Source: Vibrio hippocampi
Lineage (GTDB): Bacteria; Pseudomonadota; Gammaproteobacteria; Enterobacterales; Vibrionaceae
DNA length: 64,000 nucleotides
Direction of reading: 5' to 3'
Assembly (NCBI RefSeq): GCF_921292975.1
Contig: NZ_CAKLCM010000003.1
Coordinates: 1,426,001-1,490,000 of the forward strand
Shown here: positions 44,863 to 54,023 of the stretch, in pieces
Position numbering within the stretch: position 1 is the first letter of the stretch
How the letters are laid out: every line of letters starts with the position of its first letter
Program-made: the position numbers and the translations under genes
Notes under the pieces: generated by a model
Told to the model about the DNA's origin: nothing
Database searches by the model: none
What the model saw: only the letters and a program-made list of their open reading frames with translations

Positions 44863-45235
44863 AACGATAACTTCCTTAAGCTGCATAAATTCCTACCCAG
44901 ACGTCGGCTCCGAGGAAAGATTCGTTGTCTGGATAACAGACCCTCAAAGAGACTAGTCAGGCAGCAAAGCGCAGGATGTTATGAATTATGATGTCGATTT
45001 GCTTGACTCTATCAATGACCAGCGTATGAGTTGCAGCAATGTTCCCATAACTTGATAAATCTCGACACTATAAATTAACCACAACGTTAACCATATCAAC
45101 ATTGTGGTTATATTTTTAACAAATTATCTAAATCACACTTTCTCAACCATGTTCTCTAAACAGTGCTCTCTAAACAGTGCTCTCTAAACATTGCTCTCTA
45201 AACATTGCTCTCTAAACAGTTCTCTCGAAATCATA
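44863..45235. other. Intergenic region with large tandem array
   Basis: 373 bp. It carries the symporter promoter near 44870-45120 (AT-rich; GTTAACCATATCAACATTGTGGTTA contains short inverted motifs) and the 6 x 14 bp array ending beside the next gene's stop codon. No gene. Confidence 0.5.
45149..45232. repeat. Tandem repeat, 6 x 14 bp
   Basis: Units GTGCTCTCTAAACA, TTGCTCTCTAAACA and variants at 45149, 45163, 45177, 45191, 45205 and 45219. On the plus strand CTCTCTAAA is complementary to TTTAGAGAG at the hydrolase gene end (45239-45247), so the minus transcript could fold. Confidence 0.92.
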
Positions 45236-46084
45236 CTATTTAGAGAGAAGATCAAAAGCTTGTTGCGCCTCTGAACTTTGCATAACACGCCCATGCCCCT
45301 GTCCTTGCGTCGTCAACAGAGTCACTTTGGGCATTTCATTAGCGGCTTGTCGCGAGACCTCGTAATTAGTAAAACGATCCTGCTCATCGTGCACAATGAC
45401 CGTCGGCGCGACTCTTTTGGCGAGCTTTCCATAAGGATCGATAGACTGAATCGGGAAGCGGTATTGATCTTGAATATCCCCCACCACCGCTTCAAACAGT
45501 CGCATGGAATACCCTGAACGTGCAACACTGCCAAACAGGTTATCGACATAGTCCAGAACTGGCGCAATCAACAACAACGGTATGTTTTGCAGCTTGGCGT
45601 GTTTACATTCAATCGCCGCTGCCGTGCCCATACTATGACCGATCAAACCAACCACATTGTCTTCGCTATCTAACAAGCCTTCTAAGCCCGCAACAAAGGC
45701 TGGAATATGACCATATAAGCCCTCACTTTCTCCGTGAGCGGGATGATCATAAGCCAAAGCGGTAAAGCCTTGTTGAGCGACATAGGACATCAACGGATAA
45801 AACTGGCTGGCGGTGCCTGACCATCCGTGAGTAAACAACCAAACCGGTCCCGAACCTAACCGATAAGTTTTGAGTACGCCCTCAGAGGTATGCACCTCTG
45901 CCTTAATCAACCCCTCTGGCTGTTGGTTCTTCGGCTTTGAACGAACCGGAGTCAACAAGAGATTCTTTGCCGATCGCTTGGCATGATTGGGGGCAAGCTT
46001 ATGGTGGGCGCGCGTCGTTAAGTTCACTACCCGTTTTTTAAAATTGAGTTTATTGGAGGTATTGAAATAAATCTTGTCACTCAT
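45236..46084 (-). CDS. Alpha/beta hydrolase
   Basis: 282 residues. The lipase-type fold has PVWLFTHGWSGTASQFYPL (oxyanion HG), nucleophile Ser in VGLIGHSMGTAAAIECKHA near residue 148, Asp in IVHDEQDRFTNYEVS and His in GQGHGRVMQ. The N-terminal 40 residues are basic (KRVVNLTTRAHHKLAPNHAKRSAKN) without a signal peptide. It is an esterase or thioesterase of unknown substrate. It is a single gene, followed by the 14-bp tandem array instead of a classical terminator. Confidence 0.9.
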   Translation of the reverse strand: MSDKIYFNTSNKLNFKKRVVNLTTRAHHKLAPNHAKRSAKNLLLTPVRSKPKNQQPEGLIKAEVHTSEGVLKTYRLGSGPVWLFTHGWSGTASQFYPLMSYVAQQGFTALAYDHPAHGESEGLYGHIPAFVAGLEGLLDSEDNVVGLIGHSMGTAAAIECKHAKLQNIPLLLIAPVLDYVDNLFGSVARSGYSMRLFEAVVGDIQDQYRFPIQSIDPYGKLAKRVAPTVIVHDEQDRFTNYEVSRQAANEMPKVTLLTTQGQGHGRVMQSSEAQQAFDLLSK

Positions 46085-46308
46085 GACGTATCATCCTTTA
46101 CTGACTTTCTTTAGAACCACTCCATGTTTCACTCTTTGAGCTGAGTGACGAAAAGCTATACTCATATTACTCAAAGAAACAAAGTGACTTCGATTTATAG
46201 TATAGGTATAACAGCCTATCGAATTAAGTGGTTGAGTTATATTTTATTGTTTGACAAAGCGTGGAATAATAACCGAGTTCCGTTCTATTGACTAATTTGG
46301 ACTCACTA

Positions 46309-47265
46309 ATGGCGACTTTTCTTGATCAGCTCTATTTCTCGATTTCTATTGCAGGCCCTATCTGCCTGATGATTATTTTAGGTGTGGTATTCAAACGCAT
46401 CGGTTTGATCAATGAAAACTTTATTGACGTGGCATCTGCGTTAGTTTTTAAAGTCACTCTACCTGCGATGTTATTTCTAAGCATTGTGACCGCCAAACAT
46501 GACTTCTCTGCGGCAAGTCAATTCGTTCTCTTTGGTATCGTTGCCAGTATTCTATTTTTTATATTCACCACACTCTGCGTCAATCTCTTTTTCAAGGGAT
46601 CGGCAGACAAGGGCGTGGTTGTGCAAGGGGGTTATCGAGCCAACACCGCTATCATTGGTCTTGCTTACGTCGCCAACGCTTATGGCGATTCCGGTGTTGC
46701 CACCGCAGCACTTTATGTTGCAGCTCATACCTTCTTATATAATATCCAAGCCGTTATCTGTCTAACCCCTAAAGGGGAAACCTCTGGCCTACAAGCGGGC
46801 AAAGTTATGCTGACAACCCTCACTAAAAATCCATTAGTGATCGCGATTGTTCTTGGAATGATTTTCTATGTACTTTCTATCCCCGTTCCCGATATTGCCG
46901 TGGATGCAGGCAACTATTTTGCTCGTATGACTCTACCATTAGCCCTGTTATGTACCGGTGGTTCCCTAGATCTGCGTACGATGAAAAATGATCAGAAGCC
47001 ATCTTGGTTTGCGACCCTGTTTAAATTGGTTTTTGCTCCGGTCGCCATTACCACCGCGGCTTACTTGTTTGGCTTTAGGGGTATCGAGCTTGGTATCATC
47101 TTCTTTATGAATGCCGCCCCCGTCGCGGCGGCAAGCTACGTCATGGCGAGAGCGATGGGTGGCAACTCAATCTTAGCGGCTAACATTATTGCCCTCACTA
47201 CGGTGGTATCTACCTTTACTTGTGCCATCGGCATTATGATACTGTCATACATGCAAGCCATTTAA
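46309..47265 (+). CDS. AEC family (auxin efflux carrier-like) transporter
   Basis: 318 residues from the ATG at 46309; a TTG at 46288 would add seven residues. Ten helices in two halves of five: FSISIAGPICLMIILGVVFKRIG, ASALVFKVTLPAMLFLSIV, GYRANTAIIGLAYVANAYG, MTLPLALLCTGGSLDLR, FFMNAAPVAAASYVMARAMGGN. It exports or imports organic acids or similar; the substrate is unknown. Thirteen bases separate it from the following gene, so the two form an operon. Confidence 0.9.
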   Translation: MATFLDQLYFSISIAGPICLMIILGVVFKRIGLINENFIDVASALVFKVTLPAMLFLSIVTAKHDFSAASQFVLFGIVASILFFIFTTLCVNLFFKGSADKGVVVQGGYRANTAIIGLAYVANAYGDSGVATAALYVAAHTFLYNIQAVICLTPKGETSGLQAGKVMLTTLTKNPLVIAIVLGMIFYVLSIPVPDIAVDAGNYFARMTLPLALLCTGGSLDLRTMKNDQKPSWFATLFKLVFAPVAITTAAYLFGFRGIELGIIFFMNAAPVAAASYVMARAMGGNSILAANIIALTTVVSTFTCAIGIMILSYMQAI

Positions 47266-47278
47266 CCTGAGGTCACTT

Positions 47279-48163
47279 ATGCAGCAAGCACTCTCTGCAT
47301 CCGCACTTGCCAAGAAGCTCAACGTCTCGACCAAGGAGCTTCTCACCCAATTGAAACATGCCAACTATATTACTTGGCATGATTCTAAGTGGCTGCTTAC
47401 CGATACAGGGCGTCGCTTTGGCGGACACTATGTGGAGAGTGAAAAGTACGGTCGCTTTATTGTTTGGCCACCGCAGCTCGTTATTGACGAAAATCTGATC
47501 AGTGACTCTCCCTTAACCGCCACGCAAGTAGGTGCTCACTTTGATTTGCCTGCCAAAAAAATCAACTTACTATTCAATGAACTCGGCTGGATAAACCGCG
47601 AAGATCAACAATGGGTGGCAACCCCGAGCGGTATTCGAGCCGGCGCGATTATTCGTCATGACAGCAGCAAGCAATCTCAATATAACAAGCAATCTCAGTA
47701 TGTAGTTTGGCATGCGAGTGTTGTGCGGAATGTTCGCTTAAAACAGACGGTGCATGAATTTAAAGGGACCAATGCGGATCGCCGTTCGACCGACCAATCA
47801 CTTGAAAGCTTTCGTGAGAAGTTCTCTGCTAAATTTCGAACTTTAGATGGTCATTATGTGCAATCTCAGGGAGAACTCGTTATTGATAACTGGCTTTATA
47901 TGGCAGGGCTGCTGCACGCTTATCACCGTCAACTGCCTATTGATGCCGATATTGTCAGCGATTTTTATCTGCCTCAAAGCAAAATCTATATTCAGTTTTG
48001 GCCCGAAGAAAAGTCAGAAAAACAATTACAACAACGGCAACAGATTCGACAAGTCTACCAAGACAATAATTTTCATCTTATTGAGCTTTATCCAAACGAT
48101 CTTCATGACTTGGATGAAAAACTGCCTAAACTTCTTCGCGAATTTGGTGTTTACGCCTATTAA
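47279..48163 (+). CDS. HTH protein with nuclease-like C-terminal domain, function unknown
   Basis: 294 residues. The N-terminal part has two helix-turn-helix-like modules (SASALAKKLNVSTKELLTQLKHANYI and TATQVGAHFDLPAKKINLLFNELGWI). A short repeat-made linker (KQSQYNKQSQY) follows. The C-terminal 110 residues have REKFSAKFRTLDGHYVQSQGELVIDNWLYMAGLLHAYHRQLPIDADIVSDFYLPQSKIYIQFW. The pattern E-x-x-I-D-N-W-L, then D-F-Y-L and Y-I-Q-F-W resembles PD-(D/E)xK nuclease-like domains (E...D...x-Q/E-x-W), though the usual E-Y-W reads Q-F-W. It is cytoplasmic, DNA-related by inference, and co-transcribed with the AEC transporter. Confidence 0.7.
   Translation: MQQALSASALAKKLNVSTKELLTQLKHANYITWHDSKWLLTDTGRRFGGHYVESEKYGRFIVWPPQLVIDENLISDSPLTATQVGAHFDLPAKKINLLFNELGWINREDQQWVATPSGIRAGAIIRHDSSKQSQYNKQSQYVVWHASVVRNVRLKQTVHEFKGTNADRRSTDQSLESFREKFSAKFRTLDGHYVQSQGELVIDNWLYMAGLLHAYHRQLPIDADIVSDFYLPQSKIYIQFWPEEKSEKQLQQRQQIRQVYQDNNFHLIELYPNDLHDLDEKLPKLLREFGVYAY
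47669..47704. repeat. Coding tandem repeat, 2 x 18 bp
   Basis: AAGCAATCTCAATATAAC and AAGCAATCTCAGTATGTA, giving K-Q-S-Q-Y twice in the linker between the HTH and nuclease-like regions. Confidence 0.85.
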
Positions 48164-48413
48164 GTTATTTTTCGACCCGCGGAGTGCAATCTAAGGACTC
48201 CGCTTTCAATACGGTAACCTGCCGAATTTCATCACTCTTTTCGCCATCATTTTCCATTCCCGCGTTTATTGCTACATCTAAGTCTACATTTTTTACCATT
48301 TTGCAACACTTCGAGTCAGCTCACAAAGAAAGTTGTCGAAAACTCCTAAAATAGCCCGACCAAAGTAACAATATACTAACAATTGATAGTTCGAAACGTT
48401 TTAAGGATTACCC

Positions 48414-49856
48414 ATGTTATCAATGAGTCGATGGCCAACCCTATTTTTTTGCCTTTTCTTTGCCACGTCTACTTTTGCTTCAGAAAGCGCTACCCAAGGA
48501 ATGTTAAACCTGACCCAATCCACCGTCGGTTACGTCTGCCTGATCGTATTTGGTGTCGCCTATGCGTTGGTGATGCTGGAAGAGTATCTGCAACTCAGAA
48601 AGTCGAAACCGGTACTGCTCGCGGCTGGCATTATTTGGATAATGATCGGCTTTGTGTATCAACAAGCAGGACAAATTGACGTTGCCAAAGCCGCCCTTGA
48701 GCATAACCTGCTCGAATATGCGGAACTGCTGCTGTTCTTATTAGTTGCCATGACTTACATTTCAGCAATGGAAGAACGTCGCCTGTTTGACGCGCTGCAA
48801 TCATGGATGGTGAGTAAAGGGTTTAGCTTTCGAACCCTATTTTGGCTGACCGGTATTTTATCTTTCTTTATTTCACCAATTGCCGACAACCTGACGACAG
48901 CGCTGCTGATGTGTGCGGTGGTACTTAAAGTCGGTGGCAGCAACCTTAAATTTGTCAATATCGCCTGTATTAACATTGTGGTTGCCGCTAATGCAGGGGG
49001 CGCGTTTAGTCCGTTTGGAGATATTACGACCTTAATGGTATGGCAAGCAGGTCATATTGAGTTTTCACAATTTATGCCCTTGTTTATTCCCTCGGTGGTC
49101 AACTACGTGATTCCCGCTGTCATCATGTCATTCTTTGTCCCCAAGCTACAACCCGATACGGTGCATCTTGAAGTGGAACTTAAGCGCGGCGCATACCGCA
49201 TCGTTGGTCTGTTTATCTTAACGATTGCAACCGCAGTAGCGTTTCATGCAGTACTGCATTTCCCTCCTGTTATCGGCATGATGATGGGCTTGGCCTATTT
49301 ACAGTTCTTTGGCTTTTTCCTCAAGAAAACACTTCCTCGTTCTATTGCCAAGAAAAAAGCGATTGCTATCGCTAATCAAGATGATGCCGCACTGCAGCGC
49401 TTAGGCTCGATTGTGCCATTTGATGTTTTCCGCCGTGTCTCACACGCCGAATGGGACACGCTGTTGTTCTTCTATGGCGTCGTGATGTGCGTCGGTGGTT
49501 TAAGCCTGCTGGGCTATTTGAGCGTGATCTCTGAAGTAATGTATACCCAATGGGATCCTATCGCCGCCAACATTATGGTTGGGGTTCTATCCGCTATTGT
49601 TGATAATATTCCGGTAATGTTCGCCGTTCTCACCATGAACCCAGAACTGTCCATGGGTAACTGGTTACTGGTTACCCTCACTGCGGGCGTCGGTGGTAGT
49701 ATGCTTTCGATTGGTTCTGCCGCGGGCGTCGCCTTGATGGGTGCCGCACACGGGAAGTACACCTTCTTTGGACATCTAAAATGGGCACCCGTCATTATGC
49801 TTGGCTATGCGGCAAGCATTGCCGTCCATCTCTCTATGAATGGCAGCTATTTTTAA
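48414..49856 (+). CDS. nhaD: Na+/H+ antiporter NhaD
   Basis: 480 residues. The signal-like start is MLSMSRWPTLFFCLFFATSTFAS, then about twelve membrane helices. NhaD-typical segments are GILSFFISPIADNLTTALLMCAVVL, INIVVAANAGGAFSPFGDITTLMVWQAG, FFYGVVMCVGGLSLLGYLSVISE, VGVLSAIVDNIPVMFAVLTMNPE and GVGGSMLSIGSAAGVALMG. It expels Na+ or Li+ in exchange for protons at alkaline pH, a trait of salt-loving vibrios. The ribosome-binding site is AAGGATTACCC. A strong terminator lies 70 bp after the stop. Confidence 0.95.
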   Translation: MLSMSRWPTLFFCLFFATSTFASESATQGMLNLTQSTVGYVCLIVFGVAYALVMLEEYLQLRKSKPVLLAAGIIWIMIGFVYQQAGQIDVAKAALEHNLLEYAELLLFLLVAMTYISAMEERRLFDALQSWMVSKGFSFRTLFWLTGILSFFISPIADNLTTALLMCAVVLKVGGSNLKFVNIACINIVVAANAGGAFSPFGDITTLMVWQAGHIEFSQFMPLFIPSVVNYVIPAVIMSFFVPKLQPDTVHLEVELKRGAYRIVGLFILTIATAVAFHAVLHFPPVIGMMMGLAYLQFFGFFLKKTLPRSIAKKKAIAIANQDDAALQRLGSIVPFDVFRRVSHAEWDTLLFFYGVVMCVGGLSLLGYLSVISEVMYTQWDPIAANIMVGVLSAIVDNIPVMFAVLTMNPELSMGNWLLVTLTAGVGGSMLSIGSAAGVALMGAAHGKYTFFGHLKWAPVIMLGYAASIAVHLSMNGSYF

Positions 49857-49926
49857 ATAATTCGGGTAGACCGTCACACTGAATATTGCCGTTCACAACA
49901 GTAACAACAAAGAAAGTAAATAAACA

Positions 49927-49954
49927 AAAAGCACACCGATTAAGGTGTGCTTTT
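49927..49954. terminator. Terminator between nhaD and uspA
   Basis: AAAAGCACACC GATTAA GGTGTGCTTTT, symmetric, serving both convergent genes. Confidence 0.92.
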
Positions 49955-49975
49955 GACTTAGAGTGACCTTAACCG

Positions 49976-50401
49976 TTAGGTTTCGATTGGGACAACCAAA
50001 ATATCTGCTGGCGAGCTATGAATAACTTGCCGAGAGGAAGAAATGATCTTGCTCCAGAAGTCTTGGTGGTGACCACAAATCACAAGGTCCACTTTATATT
50101 CAAGAACGGTATCTCTTAGCTGTTCGGATAAGTCACCACTCCCGATAATAAAGTGTTTCACTGGGCATTGTGCGTACTCCATAAAGACTCTATGGGTACT
50201 CATTGTCTCACCATCAAGCAATTGCTGATTTTGCGACAAGTTAAGATCCAGCAAACCCATGGAGAGATCGCCGTGACTCACATCTATATGGGAAAATGAG
50301 ACTTCAGCGTCCAAAAGGTTGGCAAGAAAAACAGCTCTATCGATCAGCGTTTTGCTTTCGTCCGAAAGGTCAAGTGCAACCAGAATATGTTTGTATTTCA
50401 T
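49976..50401 (-). CDS. uspA: Universal stress protein UspA-like
   Basis: 141 residues, the length of UspA. The fold starts MKYKHILVALDLSDESKTLIDRAVFLANLLDAEVSFSHIDV. The C-terminal half has DLVICGHHQDFWSKIISSSRQVIHSSPADILVVPI. The ATP-binding G-x2-G-x9-G(S/T) motif is altered (GHHQDFWSKIISSSR), as in the UspA rather than the UspFG subgroup. It is a cytoplasmic dimer induced by starvation and stress. Single gene. Confidence 0.9.
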   Translation of the reverse strand: MKYKHILVALDLSDESKTLIDRAVFLANLLDAEVSFSHIDVSHGDLSMGLLDLNLSQNQQLLDGETMSTHRVFMEYAQCPVKHFIIGSGDLSEQLRDTVLEYKVDLVICGHHQDFWSKIISSSRQVIHSSPADILVVPIET

Positions 50402-50572
50402 AACTATTCCCTCTTGCTGTTAATACCCACTTAAACGATAGACATTAATCTGACACTTTGATGTTATCTAGCTCAAAATTTAACCATAATAAATGTAAGG
50501 AATATTGATTTGTGAAGCCTTGTTAACTAGTAAGGCAAGCTTTTTGTCATTGCAACCAATAACACTACTCGG

Positions 50573-51556
50573 CTAGGATTGTGGAAGAAAGACCTCACCC
50601 AACATGCAACGAACGCTGCCACCACCAATAGATTCAATAGTCGAGACATCAAAGGGTAACAGTTTGCCGTGACTGGCTAATTGCTTACGCTGAGCGGGTG
50701 AAAAAGCCATATAGGCCGACTTGGACATGGCGATCACCTTATCACCCGTCACCGTCTCCAATTGCAAGATATTGCCGCAAAATTGATTCATCTGCTCGAT
50801 GGTAATATCAATAACCTGCTTCGACTTAGCCAACGACTTGGCGACAAAACGACGCTCATAGTCAGGGATCGCTTCAAGACAAATCACCGCAAAACGTTCG
50901 CCGACCGCCATCATAACATTGGTGTGATAGACCGGTTGATTGGACGGTAATTGCGTCTGGAATGACACCACATGAGGATAGCCAATACGCTCAGCGTAAT
51001 CTTGTAGTGACTCACGCTCACAGCGCTGAGACAGTCCCGCGTATATTGTTTTAGAGAGATGATCCATCACCATTACACCGGTGCTTTCCAGAAAACTGCC
51101 TTGCTCAACATACTGAACTAAAGAGTCTTGCTGTTTCACCACTCTTCCCGCTTGTGCCAAAGTTGAAACAAGCGCGTCCGGCTTGACCTCCTCTCGTCGA
51201 TTTTCACACGCCATGGGAAAAGAAAAAAAGACGCCATCTTGTGTGGTGCTAAACCAGTTGTTGGGAAATACCGCATCCGGAGTCTGGGTCTCGCTGAGAG
51301 GATAATCAAACTCAACAACCTGCACACCTTCTGCACGTAAGCCAGAAACCATGGCATCAAACTCATGCATCGCTTGGGCACGCAGTGTCCCTTGATCAAG
51401 GGAACTTCTTGTTTGGAACTCATTGTCTTGTGCCGTCTGGGCATTAAAGCCAAACTCTTTCGGTGGCACCATCACTACACAGTCGGCATTTTGGCGGATC
51501 GATTGACGACTCTGACCGATGAAAGGTTTGGTTTGAGCTAATATTCCCTGCTTCAT
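50573..51556 (-). CDS. Arginine deiminase-related / citrulline utilisation hydrolase (CtlX family)
   Basis: 327 residues from the ATG at 51556; an upstream in-frame start would add 18 unlikely residues. The pentein-fold family shows VVMVPPKEFGFNAQTAQDNEFQ, TPDAVFPNNWFSTTQDGVFFSFPMA, FLESTGVMVMDHLSKTIYAGLSQRC, VYHTNVMMAVGERFAVICLEAI and a C-terminal GGGSVRCMLGEVFLP with the catalytic Cys. Guanidino-group or citrulline-type substrates are expected. CtlX is the name given to such proteins; the precise substrate here is unproven. Lone gene. Confidence 0.85.
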   Translation of the reverse strand: MKQGILAQTKPFIGQSRQSIRQNADCVVMVPPKEFGFNAQTAQDNEFQTRSSLDQGTLRAQAMHEFDAMVSGLRAEGVQVVEFDYPLSETQTPDAVFPNNWFSTTQDGVFFSFPMACENRREEVKPDALVSTLAQAGRVVKQQDSLVQYVEQGSFLESTGVMVMDHLSKTIYAGLSQRCERESLQDYAERIGYPHVVSFQTQLPSNQPVYHTNVMMAVGERFAVICLEAIPDYERRFVAKSLAKSKQVIDITIEQMNQFCGNILQLETVTGDKVIAMSKSAYMAFSPAQRKQLASHGKLLPFDVSTIESIGGGSVRCMLGEVFLPQS

Positions 51557-52043
51557 TACATGTCCATCCAATGGAAATTGATCATTACTAGAAATTCTAG
51601 ATGCTCCCAAGCGCGGTTATTGACTGAAATCATCGTCAATATGCAGGCTAAGTGACGACTTTTGCGGAATTATGACGAATTGACGAGCAATATTACTGCT
51701 AGCCAGCACAAATCCATGTAATTTTAGGCTGAGAAAGCCTTCTTTTCTGACCTCGAGACTTTGTCTTCTGACCAAAAGCCTGCGATTTATGGTCGCGGAG
51801 ATAGCGACTTTGGCTAAGCGAATTTGTTGTTGCTTTTGTTCGGAAACTATACACTTACTCCATCTATTCCCTTGTTGCTCTTCCTTGACTTCAATGTTTC
51901 CACTACCTCTCCTTAAAAGGAAACAGAAAGAGGAACCAAAAATAATTCAGATTATTAGCAACTTTGATGATAGATTTTTAACCCGAATAACACACTGGAA
52001 GCCTTGCTACCAGTACTCTCTCCTTTGTTAAACTAGGTGAATC
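51557..52043. other. Intergenic region between divergent hydrolase and ABC exporter genes
   Basis: 487 bp, a divergent promoter region. I see no RNA gene, repeat or operator that I can defend. An 80-codon plus frame at 51789-52031 is Cys/Leu-rich without a ribosome-binding site or family and is not believed. Confidence 0.5.
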
Positions 52044-53879
52044 ATGTTTAAACGCTTTGAATCATTCACGGACGCCTTTCCAAAGCAAGAACCTTCTCAA
52101 CCACCTCAGGGAATTTTTGCCTTTTGTCGTCACTATACCCGCGGGTTCGAGATCCCCTTGGTCATTATGGCGCTACTGAGCACCACAGTTGCCATCATTG
52201 AAGTCGCGCTTTTTGGCTTTATGGGCACGCTAGTAGACTGGCTTTCCAGCAGTAATCCTGAAACCTTTATGGCAGAAAACGGCAGCACCTTGCTTGGTAT
52301 CGGCTTAGTCATCTTGCTGGTCATGCCAATACTTATCGTGGTCTACTCGCTGCTAACGCACCAGACATTGCTCGGCAATTATCCTATGTCGATCCGTTGG
52401 TTAGCTCACCGCTACCTGCTTAAGCAAAGCTTGTCGTTTTATCAAGACGATTTCGCTGGGCGTATCGCCACCAAGGTAATGCAAACCTCTTTGGCAGTAC
52501 GTGAAACGGTGATGAAAACCGCGGATGTATTTGTTTATGTGTCGGTCTATTTTACCTCTATGCTGGTTATTCTAGCGCAAGCAGATTGGCGCTTGATGAT
52601 GCCTATGTTGTTGTGGCTATTCGCTTATGTCGGTATTCAGATCTACTTTGTCCCCAAGCTAAAGAAAGTAGCCTCAGAACAAGCCGATGCTCGCTCACTG
52701 ATGACAGGACGTATTGTCGATAGCTACACCAACATATCTACCGTCAAATTGTTTTCTCACAGCCGCAGAGAAACGGACTATGCCGAACAAGGAATGGAAG
52801 GCTTCTTAGATACCGTTCACCGTCAAATGCGCTTAGTCACAGGATTTGACGTCTGTGTGCAGATCGCCAACTACGTATTGCTGTTTTCTATTGCCGCCAT
52901 CTCTATCTGGCTATGGATGGGCAGCGCGCTTACCGTGGGTTCTATCGCCATTGCCATCAGTTTGGCTCTGCGTATCAACGGTATGTCGATGTGGATAATG
53001 TGGGAAGTCGGCGCGCTGTTTGAAAATATGGGAACCGTCGTTGATGGTATGAAAACCCTATCAAAACCCGTCGATATTCAAGACAAACCGCAAGCGAAAC
53101 CACTGGCTGTCGATAACGGCGGTATTGAATTTGATAATGTCAGTTTCCACTATGGCGAGAAAAAAGGCGTCATCAGCCACCTTAATCTCAACATCAAACC
53201 CGGAGAAAAAGTGGGCTTAGTGGGTCGCTCTGGCGCGGGTAAATCAACGCTGGTCAACTTGCTGTTGCGATTCCACGATGTTGAGGGTGGGGAAATCCGT
53301 ATTGATGGTCAGCCGGTTTCCGACGTCACCCAAGACTCATTGCGCAGTAAAATCGGCATGGTGACACAGGACACCTCGCTGCTGCACCGCTCAATTAAAG
53401 ATAACATTCTTTACGGTAATCCCGATGCCAGTGATGAGGCGCTAATAGCTGCAACCCAACAAGCCCATGCTCACGAGTTTATCGAAACCCTTAGCGACCC
53501 GTTTGGTAATCAAGGTTATCAAGCTCAAGTAGGTGAGCGCGGGGTGAAACTGTCCGGTGGTCAGCGTCAGCGTATCGCTATTTCACGCGTACTCCTGAAA
53601 AATGCGCCAATCTTGATTCTGGATGAAGCAACCTCGGCATTGGATTCCGAAGTCGAGGCCGCCATTCAAGAGAGCTTAAACGAGTTAATGGAAGGAAAAA
53701 CCGTGATTGCTATCGCGCACCGACTCTCTACCATTGCTGCGATGGATAGATTGATCGTGCTGGATAAAGGCGAGATTGTTGAACAGGGAACACATCAACA
53801 ACTCGTTGAACAAAAAGGTATTTACGCTCAACTTTGGGCTCACCAAACCGGTGGATTCTTAGGCGACAAAGAAACCTAA
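52044..53879 (+). CDS. ABC exporter, fused permease and ATPase (MsbA-like)
   Basis: 611 residues. The six-helix ABC transmembrane domain is at about 30-335, with coupling segments (GRIVDSYTNISTVKLFSHSRRETDYAEQGM). The ATPase domain has Walker A in VGLVGRSGAGKSTLVNLLLRF, Q loop VTQDTSLLHRSI, signature VKLSGGQRQRIAISRVLL, Walker B ILILDEATSALDSEVE and H loop AIAHRLSTIAAMDRL. It works as a homodimer or heterodimer half in the inner membrane, exporting lipids, peptides or drugs. Substrate unknown. Its last codons and stop lie in a 15-bp duplication. Confidence 0.93.
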   Translation: MFKRFESFTDAFPKQEPSQPPQGIFAFCRHYTRGFEIPLVIMALLSTTVAIIEVALFGFMGTLVDWLSSSNPETFMAENGSTLLGIGLVILLVMPILIVVYSLLTHQTLLGNYPMSIRWLAHRYLLKQSLSFYQDDFAGRIATKVMQTSLAVRETVMKTADVFVYVSVYFTSMLVILAQADWRLMMPMLLWLFAYVGIQIYFVPKLKKVASEQADARSLMTGRIVDSYTNISTVKLFSHSRRETDYAEQGMEGFLDTVHRQMRLVTGFDVCVQIANYVLLFSIAAISIWLWMGSALTVGSIAIAISLALRINGMSMWIMWEVGALFENMGTVVDGMKTLSKPVDIQDKPQAKPLAVDNGGIEFDNVSFHYGEKKGVISHLNLNIKPGEKVGLVGRSGAGKSTLVNLLLRFHDVEGGEIRIDGQPVSDVTQDSLRSKIGMVTQDTSLLHRSIKDNILYGNPDASDEALIAATQQAHAHEFIETLSDPFGNQGYQAQVGERGVKLSGGQRQRIAISRVLLKNAPILILDEATSALDSEVEAAIQESLNELMEGKTVIAIAHRLSTIAAMDRLIVLDKGEIVEQGTHQQLVEQKGIYAQLWAHQTGGFLGDKET

Positions 53880-53895
53880 TACAAAGGAACCTAAC
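53866..53895. repeat. Tandem repeat, 2 x 15 bp, through a stop codon
   Basis: ACAAAGAAACCTAAT and ACAAAGGAACCTAAC; the first includes the ABC exporter stop codon. Confidence 0.8.
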
Positions 53896-53922
53896 ATAGT
53901 GCTTTTTATTAGCACTGGGTCA

Positions 53923-53951
53923 AAAAACGGAGCAAAACGCTCCGTTTTTTT
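53923..53951 (+). terminator. Terminator of the ABC exporter gene
   Basis: AAACGGAGC AAAAC GCTCCGTTT with a seven-T run. Confidence 0.93.
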
Positions 53952-54023
53952 AACTACTTCTCTTACCTCGACCAGCGAGCATGTTAGTATCGATTTACTT
54001 TTTATTGCCTATTTGATAACAAA

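Noticed and set aside
15919..45232. Regularly spaced short repeats as possible CRISPR arrays
   Set aside because: Units are head-to-tail with no unique spacers, are only 8-21 bp, and differ at every locus; no cas genes are present.
51789..52031. 80-codon frame upstream of the ABC exporter gene
   Set aside because: No ribosome-binding site, Cys/Leu-rich odd composition, no family resemblance; most likely promoter DNA.
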